Shown here one piece after another: positions 40,929 to 50,784 of a DNA stretch of 64,000 nt; within the stretch, counting starts at the first letter, position 1, and every line of letters begins with the position of its first letter. This DNA is from Picochlorum sp. 'celeri' (taxonomy: Eukaryota > Chlorophyta > Trebouxiophyceae). Location of the stretch: assembly GCA_010909725.1 (NCBI GenBank), contig JAACMV010000023.1, positions 744,001-808,000 on the forward strand, in the 5' to 3' direction. Both the position numbers and the translations under genes were made by a program. Below the pieces are notes generated by a model. That model had not been told where the DNA came from. It worked only from the letters and a program-made list of their open reading frames with translations, and did not search any database.

Positions 40929-41330
40929 CCTCGGAATTTTACAACTAGTATCAGTATGTTTCAATCAGATTGAACTTTGCCCATCATTCCAAACCCAACA
41001 GACAAAATAGTGTGTTTGTCCAAGTCTCCAAAAGTCTTACAAGGCAAAAGAATCATCAAGTCGACCGGCATTGAGCTCCTACAGCAAGATTTCATTACTG
41101 ATGCATTTTTGTAACATAGTATTCAACGATTTTTGCGCACCATGCTGATTGCAGACTCCCTTCTACCGTGATACACCTCGAGTCAAACATTTTAATGCCT
41201 ATTTACGGAGAAAAGCGTCACCCCAGACAATTCCGTCGTTGGGTCATTAATTCTCGAGTCACACAATACGAATTCAAATTATTTTAAACAGACCTTTGAT
41301 TCATACGACCGATCGCACCAACCCATCCCG
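40929..41330. promoter_or_regulatory. Divergent promoter region between the exchanger and adenylosuccinate synthetase
   Basis: 402 bp with no gene. TCTCGAGTCA/CCTCGAGTCA sequences occur at about 41175 and 41250 (CTCGAGTCA twice), and AT-rich DNA precedes the ADSS ATG at about 41275-41290. The repeat is observed; function is unknown. Confidence 0.35.
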
Positions 41331-42857
41331 ATGAATATAGGGAGTACAAATCGCAGCATGACGACCGTGTATCACGCCCCGTCGTGCGTGATGGGTTTGA
41401 ATATGAACCAGAGCATGTCCAAATATGGGTATGTACGCTCATCGATGCCGCATCGCAATGGGACAGGGACAGGGCTTTTCGGCCGTCGAGCCCCAACGCA
41501 CCGTGTTCAAATGCGTCGTCCAGGGCCATCTTCTATCGTGGCCAGTGCTCAGGAGAGTGATGTCTTTGATCCTCAAGTCTGTGTCGTCTTAGGAACGCAG
41601 TGGGGCGATGAAGGAAAAGGAAAGCTTGTTGACGTTCTTGCGCAGGAATATGGCATTGTTGCGAGAGCTCAGGGTGGAGCCAACGCTGGGCACACGATTT
41701 ATGATACTGAGGGAAACAAGTACAAGTTACATCTGATCCCATCTGGTATTTTGAATCCGGAGGCGACCTGCGTCGTTGGGAATGGTGTTGTTGTTCACTT
41801 GCCAGGCTTGTTTGACGAAATTAAGGGACTCGAAGAACGCGGCGTGAAGGTTGAGGGTCGTCTTATTATTTCAGATCGGGCTCATTTACTGTTCGATATG
41901 CATAAAGAGATTGACGGACTTCGCGAGGCGGAGCTCTCAGGGACTGGAAAGCAGATTGGAACGACCAAGAGGGGTATTGGGCCAGCCTATGCCTCAAAGG
42001 CCACCAGGAATGGTATTCGCGTCGGTGATTTGGTTGATATGGATAGTTTTGCTGAGAAACTGAGAAAGCTTGCTCTTGATGGGCAGAAGAGGTTTGAGGA
42101 TTTCGAATATGATGTGGAAGGAGAGATTGAAAAGTACAAGGAGATTGCGCAGACTGTTGCTCCTTATGTTGGGGATACTGTGAATTTGATTAACGAATGG
42201 GCGAACGCAGGTGAAAAAATTTTGATTGAAGGAGCGAATGCGACTCTTCTTGACATGGATTTCGGAACCTATCCATTCGTGACATCATCCAATCCATCAA
42301 TTGGGGGCGTCTTGACAGGGTTGGGTATTGCACCAACAAAGCTGGGCGCCATCATCGGCGTAGCAAAAGCATACACAACACGTGTTGGTGCAGGGCCATA
42401 TCCAACAGAGCTTTTTGGAGATTTAGCGGATACACTGAGGGAAGTCGGTGCAGAGTATGGAACGACAACAGGTCGTCCAAGGAGAATTGGCTGGCTTGAT
42501 ATGGTGGCTCTCAAGTATGCGTCACAGATTAACGGATTGACCCATCTGAATATCACAAAGCTTGATGTTCTGTCTGATTTAGACGAAATCAAGGTTGGTG
42601 TGGCGTATCGCCACCCAGATGGAACCCTTCTCCCCTCCTTCCCTTCCAACTTGGACCTCATGGAGCGTTGCGAGGTTGAATACGAGGTTCTTCCTGGCTG
42701 GAAGGAGGATATTTCAAAGGTCAGAACATGGGAAGATTTACCAGAAGCAGCTCAAAAGTACGTCGAGTATATTGAGGATGCTACTGGAGTACACTGCAAG
42801 TGGATTGGTGTTGGACCTGGAAGGGATGCATTGGTCGAAAAACCAAGGAATGCTTGA
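41331..42857 (+). CDS. PURA: Adenylosuccinate synthetase, plastid-targeted
   Basis: 508 aa and intronless. The enzyme joins IMO (IMP) and aspartate using GTP in the first committed step to AMP. Residues 1 to about 78 form a transit-like extension; the mature enzyme starts near [19 protein letters not shown], with the GDEGKGK loop at about 92-98. Other conserved segments are [62 protein letters not shown], and the end [13 protein letters not shown]. All key loops are intact and the length fits plant plastid enzymes. The stop is 48 bp from the convergent torsin stop. Confidence 0.97.
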   Translation: MNIGSTNRSMTTVYHAPSCVMGLNMNQSMSKYGYVRSSMPHRNGTGTGLFGRRAPTHRVQMRRPGPSSIVASAQESDVFDPQVCVVLGTQWGDEGKGKLVDVLAQEYGIVARAQGGANAGHTIYDTEGNKYKLHLIPSGILNPEATCVVGNGVVVHLPGLFDEIKGLEERGVKVEGRLIISDRAHLLFDMHKEIDGLREAELSGTGKQIGTTKRGIGPAYASKATRNGIRVGDLVDMDSFAEKLRKLALDGQKRFEDFEYDVEGEIEKYKEIAQTVAPYVGDTVNLINEWANAGEKILIEGANATLLDMDFGTYPFVTSSNPSIGGVLTGLGIAPTKLGAIIGVAKAYTTRVGAGPYPTELFGDLADTLREVGAEYGTTTGRPRRIGWLDMVALKYASQINGLTHLNITKLDVLSDLDEIKVGVAYRHPDGTLLPSFPSNLDLMERCEVEYEVLPGWKEDISKVRTWEDLPEAAQKYVEYIEDATGVHCKWIGVGPGRDALVEKPRNA

Positions 42858-42904
42858 TCTGTTCAAAGTAAACGTTCTTTCTGAGTTTCACATATCGTAT
42901 TTAT

Positions 42905-44097
42905 TCATGTATTCAATAAAATATCAACCATTTTGTTCTGTTGCACCACCCATGTGTATGATGATGGGTGCGTGTCACCTGCATGTTTCTTTTCTTTGCT
43001 GTCCTCTAGAGACTGCAAAAAGAGCCTGAAAGGCCTTGATAAATACCCAGTAGTCACAGTATTGACTTCTTTACCTCCTTCAATGGGATACCGACCATCA
43101 AATTCTACCCGATTGGCCAGGAAATCGACCAGACTAGCGTTGTATGTCAACACTGCACCATGTGACAAGGCAGTCTCTGCAAATGAATCCAACCTCATGG
43201 CAAACAGCTTTTCTATATGCTTCCTTTCTAATGGATAAAAAGGCAAGAAGAAGTCAATATTCCGCAATAATTTCTGAGAGTCGCTAAATCCTTCACATTT
43301 CTGCTTTTGCCACATGGTAAACACCATGTCTTTCAGGGCTCGTTGCACACCATCCATGTCAATATCCTCACGCTGCCCAGATGGAACATCCTCCAACATT
43401 CGATGCAATGTACTGAAACCTAAATTACTTTCGAGCAGCACTACAGAATCTCCAAGCGACTGATTTCCCACTTTCCCTCCCTGAAGAATCTGTCTGAAAA
43501 ACCCTCTCATGTAACAATCCAACTTGTCATACTCTTCCACAACTATAAACGACTGGGGATGGAGCGATACGTGATCCAATAATGCCTTCTGCAGCATAGC
43601 ATGCTGTTCATCTCTATCATGCGTCGTATAATCCATTCCAAACAAAACTTTATATCCAGCACAATGCCTGCCAGGACAATGCTGCCCCTGCACCTTGTTT
43701 GCATTCTCTCCATTGTACAACACCTGTGCAGCCAACTGATGAAAATACGACTTGCCGACTCCCGGCGGACCATGCACTGAAATAACGAGGGGTTTCTTCT
43801 GACCCTGAAAACCTTGCGCATGCCCATCCAGACCCGATATGTGGTCACATATAGCATCCGTCAGCACCCTCAGGGAAGGCTCCTGCCCCACCAAATACTG
43901 ATTCATAAACGGCTCAAAAGACTGACACGCCGTTGGACTGAATTGAGACGTCCCTGTACAACAGAAAAAGAGTATCAGATGTATATATCTTCAAAATTCA
44001 CATGGAATGCAGTGACCAGGAACGCACCCTGCAGGAACTGGCCAAGCATGGAGACAACTGCAACTGCAGTAGCCCACCCAACCTGAGCATACACCAT
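42905..44097 (-). CDS. Torsin-family AAA+ ATPase (2 exons)
   Basis: Exon 1 is 44028-44097 and exon 2 is 42905-43953; the 74-nt intron regenerates a Gly codon and gives 372 aa. The N-terminus (MVYAQVGWATAVAVVSMLGQFLQG) is hydrophobic, like torsin signal/anchor segments that place the protein in the ER or nuclear-envelope lumen. The AAA+ core has Walker A HGPPGVGKSYF and Walker B-like FIVVEEYDKL. The torsin pattern continues with QREDIDMDGVQRAL and LLRNIDFFLPFYPLERKHIEKL, which aligns closely with torsinA. Unlike animal torsins (GKN), the P-loop ends in the usual GKS, the Walker B Asp is Glu, and the redox sensor GCK is not evident. Confidence 0.85.
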
Positions 44098-44616
44098 ACG
44101 TGATATCTCAATGGAACATTATGTGATGAATACATAAAGCAATCACAGCAGGGTATCCAGAATTAATGGCCGAAGCCATGTATTTGAATACAGATGGTCT
44201 GCTACGGTGTATATTGCCGCTCAAAGGCTACCTTTGACCGAAGTGAGCATTCAAAGCCTGGAATCAGATGTCAATTGCGACTATACCATGCTTGCATGAC
44301 GCATCTGTACTTATTAAAAATATGCTATATATCGTGAAAGTTGATAATTGGACCTATATGGCGTTCATATGACCACATTTGGACAAACTCGAAGAAACAG
44401 AATTATTTTCAGACGACTTGACGCCTTTTTGAGCACAATTGAGGTTGCATGGAATCCTTTTTGTTGCTATATATTATAAACAGTAAAGAATCAATGGATT
44501 CCATGAGGGTTGATACCTCAGGGTGACCAGGCTGTTTCTTCTTGCCTTGGTCTTTTGAAGAGTACAACCACATTTCTGTTCACAGGCAAGATTGCTGTAT
44601 ACAATCATCACGCGTG
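44098..44616. promoter_or_regulatory. Divergent promoter region with a 10-bp inverted repeat around a TATA-like core
   Basis: 519 bp with no gene supported. CATGGAATCC (44448-44457) and GGATTCCATG (44496-44505) are perfect inverted 10-mers flanking a 38-bp interval that contains TATATATTATAAA (about 44468-44480). A smaller CAAAGG-CTA-CCTTTG inverted repeat lies at about 44224-44238. The gene to the right starts at 44617. Confidence 0.45.
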
Positions 44617-45954
44617 ATGGCTTCTGATAGTAATGATATACATCCAAGGGGATGGAAAGCATCTGAGAATGCTGAACGGGATGCTGTCATGATGATGGAC
44701 TCCTCACATGGTCTCACAGATCATGCCATGCCCATGGAGCTGCCTTCAGCATGGTATTGGGACACATCGTTCCATGTGAAAGTTGTCACGACATGTGTAC
44801 TCGTATTTCTACCAGTGTTGATTGCATACGTGTGGAAATATGCGGTGTCAAGACAGGGAAGGAGGACACGAATGCGAGAGTTTCTGTACCAACGTAGAAT
44901 CAGGGTGGAGGATACTGTTGATTCGAATGGCGATTCGGTTGGAAAGCACGATGTTCCTTCAGCAATAATACGAAATGAACCTGAGAATGATGACTCGGGG
45001 GGTGCATGTAGCTGTTCGAATATGACCCCACAGGAACAGATGGTACCTGCAGCACAAAAGGGCAATGGTGTGGTTCCTGATGGAGGCTCTGAGGGTACCG
45101 ATGGAGATGACAGCTATTCAGAAGTCATGTCAAAGAAAATAGACGAAGCAGCAGGTGTACTCAACCTGATTCATTCGAAAATCCCAGACACGGCATCCTC
45201 TGCAGAAAAGGTGGCATATGCTCATCTCTACTTTGAAGCCATGAAAGTAAATGAATCATGCAAAGCCACATCGTCCATGCAACGAATGGAGAGTATTGCA
45301 AAAGAAGGAAATAAGATACAGAAGAGTATGTACAGTATGCGAAAAGAAGAGTACTTGGAAGAACGGATGAAGACCAAAGCAAGAGAATTTTCCAAAATGG
45401 CCATGGACATCATGTGCACAGGGATTGTGATCATGCTTCTCTCAGGAGCCTTCACAGCGTGGTATTCTGGTAGTATAGGATACCGAATAGAAGTGTGCGA
45501 AGAGCAGTCATCAGCCATGCTGAGATGGTCCTCTCCGCCTTCCTCTGTGTGGAGCATGCTGTCGGGCATTGTGGCAGTATCACATGCCATAACATGCTAC
45601 ATCACCCACGCAGTACAGGCTGTGCAAGCCGTTGTGATATTAACACTGACCCCGATCGTCATCACCAAACTGGGAACATTTGATTCGCATGCATACAGCA
45701 GCATGCCAGTCTTTCGAATAGGCACAACATTTGGCATCATATGTGGGATATCAGGAAGGTTTGCTGTTCAATGGCTCGGAGGCCATGCCAACAGATGGCT
45801 GCTTCTCTGGGAAGTGTGGATCATCGTCTTCATAGCAGCATTCACTCTTTCCAAGAGCATATCAACGTGCAACCATGCGCCCATCCTACGCATCCTCATG
45901 TGGACATGCCTTGGGGTCATCTATCCCATCATCATGGGTAGAGTGATCTACTGA
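44617..45954 (+). CDS. Unknown polytopic membrane protein with coiled cytosolic region
   Basis: 445 aa from the ATG at 44617; upstream in-frame codons begin with TTG. One membrane segment lies at about 50-70 (VVTTCVLVFLPVLIAYVW) and about five more near residues 270-445. Between them is an acidic, then charged helical region (SKKIDEAAGVLNLIHSKIP, AYAHLYFEAMKVNESC, KIQKSMYSMRKEEYLEERMKTKAREFSKM). This layout recalls CPR5-type plant membrane proteins, but I cannot confirm that by eye, so no function is assigned. The next gene on the same strand starts only 79 bp after its stop. Confidence 0.6.
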   Translation: MASDSNDIHPRGWKASENAERDAVMMMDSSHGLTDHAMPMELPSAWYWDTSFHVKVVTTCVLVFLPVLIAYVWKYAVSRQGRRTRMREFLYQRRIRVEDTVDSNGDSVGKHDVPSAIIRNEPENDDSGGACSCSNMTPQEQMVPAAQKGNGVVPDGGSEGTDGDDSYSEVMSKKIDEAAGVLNLIHSKIPDTASSAEKVAYAHLYFEAMKVNESCKATSSMQRMESIAKEGNKIQKSMYSMRKEEYLEERMKTKAREFSKMAMDIMCTGIVIMLLSGAFTAWYSGSIGYRIEVCEEQSSAMLRWSSPPSSVWSMLSGIVAVSHAITCYITHAVQAVQAVVILTLTPIVITKLGTFDSHAYSSMPVFRIGTTFGIICGISGRFAVQWLGGHANRWLLLWEVWIIVFIAAFTLSKSISTCNHAPILRILMWTCLGVIYPIIMGRVIY

Positions 45955-46033
45955 CGATTGATTGCTCCAGTACTACATAATTTACAGATATTACAGATAT
46001 TTAGAAGACAGGAAAGGGTCACAGAGGGATCCA

Positions 46034-47222
46034 ATGGAGAATACAGATTCGACCAATATCGTTGCGCAACAACCAGAACCCGTCAACGACTATGAACTCG
46101 CTCGACAGGTGGGTATATTCTACTCTAATGGTGTATTTATATCTGAAATATTATTTAACAGCATGTGTTGGGATGCAGAAGCGGATTCGAGAGAATAAAG
46201 CTCGACTTTCGAAACTAGGGGTTGCCGAATCCGTTGCTCAACTAAAACAACAGCATAATACCGAATCGCAGAGGCGTCGGAAGGCCCGATTACAGAAGAG
46301 GAAGGAAAAAAATAAGAGGCGGGCTGCAGAGCATGATAGGCCTGTGGATATGGAGGTTGTTGTGACGAGGCGGTCAAAACGGTTGAGAGAGGTTGGCAAG
46401 AAACAAGAGGATGGAGGAGGTACCATGGTGGAGGACTGTGCGGAGGAGCGGCCGACGAAAAAGTCACGATATATATCATTTACGGATGAAGACATGTCTA
46501 TGACTATTGTGGCTCCTTTTAGTTTGTTGAAAGAGAGGATAACAGTGCAGGATTTGGGTCATATTCACAGAAAGAAGTATGCTCACAAGTACTGGTCTTC
46601 GAGTGGATGCAAGTATCACCATGCCTATCCTGTAGGGTATCGGGCTACAAAGAATGTGTTTGGAAAGTGTTTTGAGATGAGTATCGAAGAGTCCGAGACT
46701 GGTCCTGTTTTCAGAGTGTATGATACTGTGAACCATGCATCATTTGCTGGCGACTCTCCTACGAGTCCATGGACCCAAGTTTGTATAGCTCAGAGAACAG
46801 GCCAGAGAATATCTGGGCCTTTGTTTTATGGATTTAGTGATCTGTTCACGTTGAAAGCATTGGCAAAGAATCTGTATAATGAAGAGGAGATGGCTGCAGC
46901 TGTGAGTGGGTGTGCCACCAGGGCTCTGGTACTGTCTCAAGAAGAGCTGCGAGCACAAGAATTTTCTGCGATTGATGGCGTGGGGCCGAAAACAGCAGAA
47001 ATATTATCTAGAGTGGACGTGACTGGAGAAGGGAAGGAGCCCAAGTCGTTGAAAGAATTGTCTGTGTGGCTGAATGCGTCAGAGAAGAATAAGGATGCTC
47101 TGCTCTACTTCCTAACCACGGATGAGTCTGTTCCATCCAACACCCGCCGGTGGGCTCAATGGCCCAAACTTATAGCTCCGAAGATTGTTAAAAACATTGT
47201 TGACTATACACATCATTTCTGA
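46034..47222 (+). CDS. FYR-domain (FYRN/FYRC) nuclear protein, TBRG1-like (2 exons)
   Basis: Exons 46034-46108 and 46179-47222, with a 70-nt intron, encode 372 aa. The N-terminus has the DYELARQKRIRENKARLSKLGV motif and, further on, VTRRSKRLREV, both found together in several plant and animal chromatin proteins. Basic coiled sequence lies between. The FYRN part is HKYWSSSGCKYHHAYPVGYRATK, and the FYRC part includes GDSPTSPWTQVCIAQRTGQRISGPLFYGFSDLFTLKAL. FYR domains occur in MLL/trithorax and TBRG1 proteins. The C-terminal AIDGVGPKTAEILSR resembles a helix-hairpin-helix turn. No SET or PHD domain is present. The stop overlaps the convergent TPR gene by 10 nt. Confidence 0.85.
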
Positions 47223-48634
47223 ACTGCAATTGTAACGAGAATTATTGGCAAGAGCATGACTGCTGTCGCAAACAATGCTGTTTTTCTCTCTTGCATTGCA
47301 TCCTCTTCACTCTCTCCCTCTTTTTTCTTATACACAGTCCATGTACTATCGGTAGCCCTATCGAAATAGCCTCTCCATTGGTCTACGGCACCTGCATTAT
47401 ATTTACCCATGGTGTCAACCTTGAGATCTTTGGCCGCTTGAAAACCAAACAACATGCGCTTGCTATTTTTGGCCACACCAGGTGCTGTATGCCCTTTTAA
47501 TGATTTATAAATAGGGTATGCTTCCTCATTCCTCCCTAAACTGTCCAAACACACTGCCTTTTGGAAACTAGCAAGGCCACCAATTTTGTTCTTGAGTGGT
47601 ACCATGTCAGCTGCTGCAGCATACTTTTCCATGGCAGCTGAGATGCTACCAGATTTGAACAACTCTTCTCCTTTTTCGTATAACAATGTCGCCTCTTTCT
47701 CAATCACTGGATCGATATCCAGCCCAGCTGCTTTCCTATACTGAGCCAGGGCTTCTGACACACGTTTCCCCCGAGCCGCTGCTTCCTCTTCTGTCTCGAG
47801 CACTTGCCCTGGTTTTATATTTCTACCACCTCCATACGTTTCGCTAATATTTTGCGGACGAGGGAACACGCCCCACGTCGCAACCTTGGGCTTGTGTAGC
47901 TCATTCTCTTCTCTTTCTTCTTCCATCATTCTTTCTCGTGCTGCCTCACGTTCCTTTGCCATGGATAACTCTGCATCTTGAAATTGCTGTGCTATTCCAT
48001 AATCATCCACCTGCGTCTTCTTCCTATTCGTACCAGACACGACGCCTTTGGCTCTCTCAATAACAACATCCTGTTGCCGATACTGTTTCTCCTTCTCAAT
48101 TGTAAACTCTTCTGCTCGAAGCGACGAGTCAATCGTAGAACCCCGAGCTGCAGATGGAAGCCACCGCGCCGCCTCAGTGGAATCTCCATTGCTCTGTGCA
48201 GATGATGAAGAATCAGCAACCACATCTGTTCCTCCACCAAACCCTCGCTCAATATACACCTCAGGCCTGCCACGCTGTTCCCCAGCACCCACCGATTCTT
48301 CCCGAGCCTTCAAAAACGCATCCGTCTCTGATGCAGCCAGAGCATCAGCATACGCATCGAATCGCCCCTGCACCACTTCATCTTGTTCCTGTTCTTGTCC
48401 TTCTTCTTCAGCAGTGCTGCTCTTTCTATACTTTTTAGCCTTTGCTATGCGAGCCAGAATCGCTGCTTCATCCTTTCCAGATGATGAGGAATTCTCAGAA
48501 TCCTCAGAAGCGCTGTATACCCTCCGTCGCCTGGAAGAAAGGACCACAACCGATCTGGGAATTCCAGCCCTTCCAGGCCATACTACTCTATCCACGCAAG
48601 TCGTATTCGTTCGCCGTTGAACCCTTGCACTCAT
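47213..48634 (-). CDS. Plastid TPR-like membrane protein (plant At1g78915-like)
   Basis: 473 aa from the ATG at 48634; other in-frame ATGs lie upstream but give a less typical start. An Arg/Ser-rich N-terminal transit-like region precedes a long charged, disordered region. The conserved part begins WGVFPRPQNISETYGGGRNIKPGQ. TPR-like helices follow (LLYEKGEELFKSGSISAAMEKYAAA, FQKAVCLDSLGRNEEAYPIYKSL). One C-terminal membrane helix is present (about 449-468, ALFATAVMLLPIILVTIAV). This combination is known from unnamed TPR proteins of green plastids, and function is not established. The last 10 coding bases overlap the last 10 of the convergent FYR gene. Confidence 0.75.
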   Translation of the reverse strand: MSARVQRRTNTTCVDRVVWPGRAGIPRSVVVLSSRRRRVYSASEDSENSSSSGKDEAAILARIAKAKKYRKSSTAEEEGQEQEQDEVVQGRFDAYADALAASETDAFLKAREESVGAGEQRGRPEVYIERGFGGGTDVVADSSSSAQSNGDSTEAARWLPSAARGSTIDSSLRAEEFTIEKEKQYRQQDVVIERAKGVVSGTNRKKTQVDDYGIAQQFQDAELSMAKEREAARERMMEEEREENELHKPKVATWGVFPRPQNISETYGGGRNIKPGQVLETEEEAAARGKRVSEALAQYRKAAGLDIDPVIEKEATLLYEKGEELFKSGSISAAMEKYAAAADMVPLKNKIGGLASFQKAVCLDSLGRNEEAYPIYKSLKGHTAPGVAKNSKRMLFGFQAAKDLKVDTMGKYNAGAVDQWRGYFDRATDSTWTVYKKKEGESEEDAMQERKTALFATAVMLLPIILVTIAVQK

Positions 48635-48843
48635 AGTGTACATGTGATGATTCATTTTCATACTCATATAGGACCACAGCATGCCCTTCCACATGATGTG
48701 TGGAAATTGGTGAGTCTTTCGAAAAGTCTTCATTTACGATACTTTTTCAGATCCCTTGCTTCTTCGTGGTTCTCAAATTCCTTCCCACAGATCATTCATT
48801 CGATAAACGAAATAAATTCAATATTCTTAATCGAAATTATCCA

Positions 48844-49347
48844 ATGCCTCGTATGATCACCGCCAAAGCGGTTCAGAACCACCACGCGAGTGGTGAGAGG
48901 GTAACCTCTGCCTCTACAACCACTGGTCCTACTCCAGAATTGGCGCATCGCTCTCTGCAAACTCACATATCCAGGAGACGCCAGATGGCCCTTGCCCTCC
49001 TCCTTCTCCCATGTCAGCGTGTCTCTGCGAGTGGCCTGGAAAGCATAGACTTGCCAACTATTGACCAGCCAGATGCATACAAGCAATGGAGATCCAAGAA
49101 TCAGGCCGTCTTGGATTCAGCAGAAGATGAATTCCAAAACTCGGAATTACTCAAAACACTGAAAGCTCGGTCTGATGAGAAGAGGGACCAGAGGCAGAAG
49201 GAAATGAGAGAGAAGAACTGTCTGAGACAAGCAGAGCTTGGAATAGGTGATTGTGCAGGTCTTCGCCTCATCCCCGGTAAGACAAAGTCTGGGGTGCAAG
49301 AGAAACCACAATGGTTGAAAAAGTTGGTGGGAGAAGATGATTCATAG
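48844..49347 (+). CDS. Putative thylakoid-lumen protein with twin-Arg-like bipartite signal
   Basis: 167 aa from the ATG at 48844. The first 45 residues are Ser/Thr/His-rich, then RRRQMALALLLLPCQRVSASG gives an arginine cluster plus a short hydrophobic core and an A-x-A-like cleavage site, as in twin-arginine thylakoid signals. The mature part is a charged helix (YKQWRSKNQAVLDSAEDEF, KTLKARSDEKRDQRQKEM) followed by NCLRQAELGIGDCAGLRLIPG, with two Cys that may form a disulfide. I do not recognise the family. It is divergent from the plastid TPR gene (ATG to ATG 209 bp). Confidence 0.65.
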   Translation: MPRMITAKAVQNHHASGERVTSASTTTGPTPELAHRSLQTHISRRRQMALALLLLPCQRVSASGLESIDLPTIDQPDAYKQWRSKNQAVLDSAEDEFQNSELLKTLKARSDEKRDQRQKEMREKNCLRQAELGIGDCAGLRLIPGKTKSGVQEKPQWLKKLVGEDDS

Positions 49348-49531
49348 CAAGCCCTTGCAATATTGCAATTGGGAGAGCAATTCTTCTTCTTGATGTAGGG
49401 TCTCCAGCCAAAACGAATTCAATGCGAGCAACAGGCCCAATAGAATCATTAAATTAATATAAAATTAGTATCAGGAAGTATGCATGGCGTAATAATAATG
49501 CGTGTATCGCTGTTTGTGTAAGAAGAACAAG

Positions 49532-50761
49532 ATGTCAAAACAACAAGAATATACGATACGGGCTGGTAGGCCCGGGTCCCTCTCTCGCAAGACCATTCTG
49601 GGTCGATTTATTGATAAGACACCAAAGATTGTTCAATCGGATCAGGAATGGACGATGAAATCGGAGATGTTTGACGGAGCAGTGTCAAGTTGGGCGATAG
49701 AAAATTCAACTACTGGCGACGTGTTCAAAGGAAGGCCTGAGGGAGGGCTCACGGGGTCACAACCTTCAAATTATTTTATTCTGATCAAAGAAAAGGGGGA
49801 TTTCGTGGCTGTTCCTGTGGACGAGTGGGTGACATTCCGACAGGGAACGAAACGGATGGATTTGAGTCTGGAGGATGCTGAAGCTGCGATGAAGCATCGG
49901 CGATTGCAGGCGACAAAAGAAGATCCTGTGTCAGCAGCAACAGTTGCGATGACTCATCCCCAGACTGCTGCGGCAGAGGGTGAGCCAGATAGTGATGAGG
50001 AGTGGAAGGATGTTAAAGTGTCGTATGCGTGGAGGATGAAGGGTGGGGCGGACGAAGACGAGGCTGCACAGGCGCAGCAGCAAGCTACTGCCTTGGATTT
50101 CAAAGATGAATATAAACCGCAAGATGCAGAGGATTGGGAGCATGAGATTGCAGCGGATGATGATGATTTGGACATGGGGGATGGGAGTCATGAGGAGGAT
50201 GGCTCTGATGTGCATGGAAACCACGGGCCTTCTCCCAGCGTTAGTGGTGATGAGGGCGAGGTGAGTGATGGTGGTATGGGGGATAGTCTTGTTCGACAGA
50301 AGATGAAACGGGTGCTTCGGAATAAGGAGAATATGAATAGCGACTCGGAAGGCATGTCAGAAGGAGATGATGACGAGGATGAGGATGATGATGACGTGGA
50401 CGCGTTAGATGCCATGGCATCGGCCGAGTTACCTATACCAGCTACAACTGCACCAGAAGCATTGCCCGAGGATAAAAAGAGAAAGCCAGTGGTGCGGGAT
50501 GAAGATGATTCTCAGCGGATTGTAAAACGAAAACGTGCAGAGGATATCATACCAAAGGAAGGCGTCCCGAGCGAAGATGAGATTAAAGAATTGTTAGAGA
50601 AAGAGCAGAGGATGCTTTTGGCAGATATAGCGGCAGCATTTAAGAAGAGATTGAAGAGTGCAGATGACAAGAAAATGTTTACATCCCGTGTGAAGGCTGT
50701 TGCCATGCTTGATCCTCAGGCTGATCCTTCAGGCAAGCGGTATCTTATACTACGAAAATAA
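49532..50761 (+). CDS. TFIIFalpha: Transcription initiation factor IIF alpha subunit (RAP74)
   Basis: 409 aa from the ATG at 49532. TFIIF-alpha pairs with RAP30 to load RNA polymerase II onto promoters. The dimerisation region is split, as in the family: WTMKSEMFDGAVSSWAIENS and GSQPSNYFILIKEKGDFVAVPVDEWVTFRQG. A long acidic Asp/Glu-rich middle follows (about 170-310; DDEDEDDDD). The C-terminal winged helix is recognisable from EDEIKELLEKEQRMLLADIAAAFKKRL and ending KRYLILRK. The preceding 183 bp carry no gene. The stop is 23 bp from the convergent RPC4 stop. Confidence 0.93.
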   Translation: MSKQQEYTIRAGRPGSLSRKTILGRFIDKTPKIVQSDQEWTMKSEMFDGAVSSWAIENSTTGDVFKGRPEGGLTGSQPSNYFILIKEKGDFVAVPVDEWVTFRQGTKRMDLSLEDAEAAMKHRRLQATKEDPVSAATVAMTHPQTAAAEGEPDSDEEWKDVKVSYAWRMKGGADEDEAAQAQQQATALDFKDEYKPQDAEDWEHEIAADDDDLDMGDGSHEEDGSDVHGNHGPSPSVSGDEGEVSDGGMGDSLVRQKMKRVLRNKENMNSDSEGMSEGDDDEDEDDDDVDALDAMASAELPIPATTAPEALPEDKKRKPVVRDEDDSQRIVKRKRAEDIIPKEGVPSEDEIKELLEKEQRMLLADIAAAFKKRLKSADDKKMFTSRVKAVAMLDPQADPSGKRYLILRK

Positions 50762-50784
50762 TTGATCGTATCAATGTAACGTAT

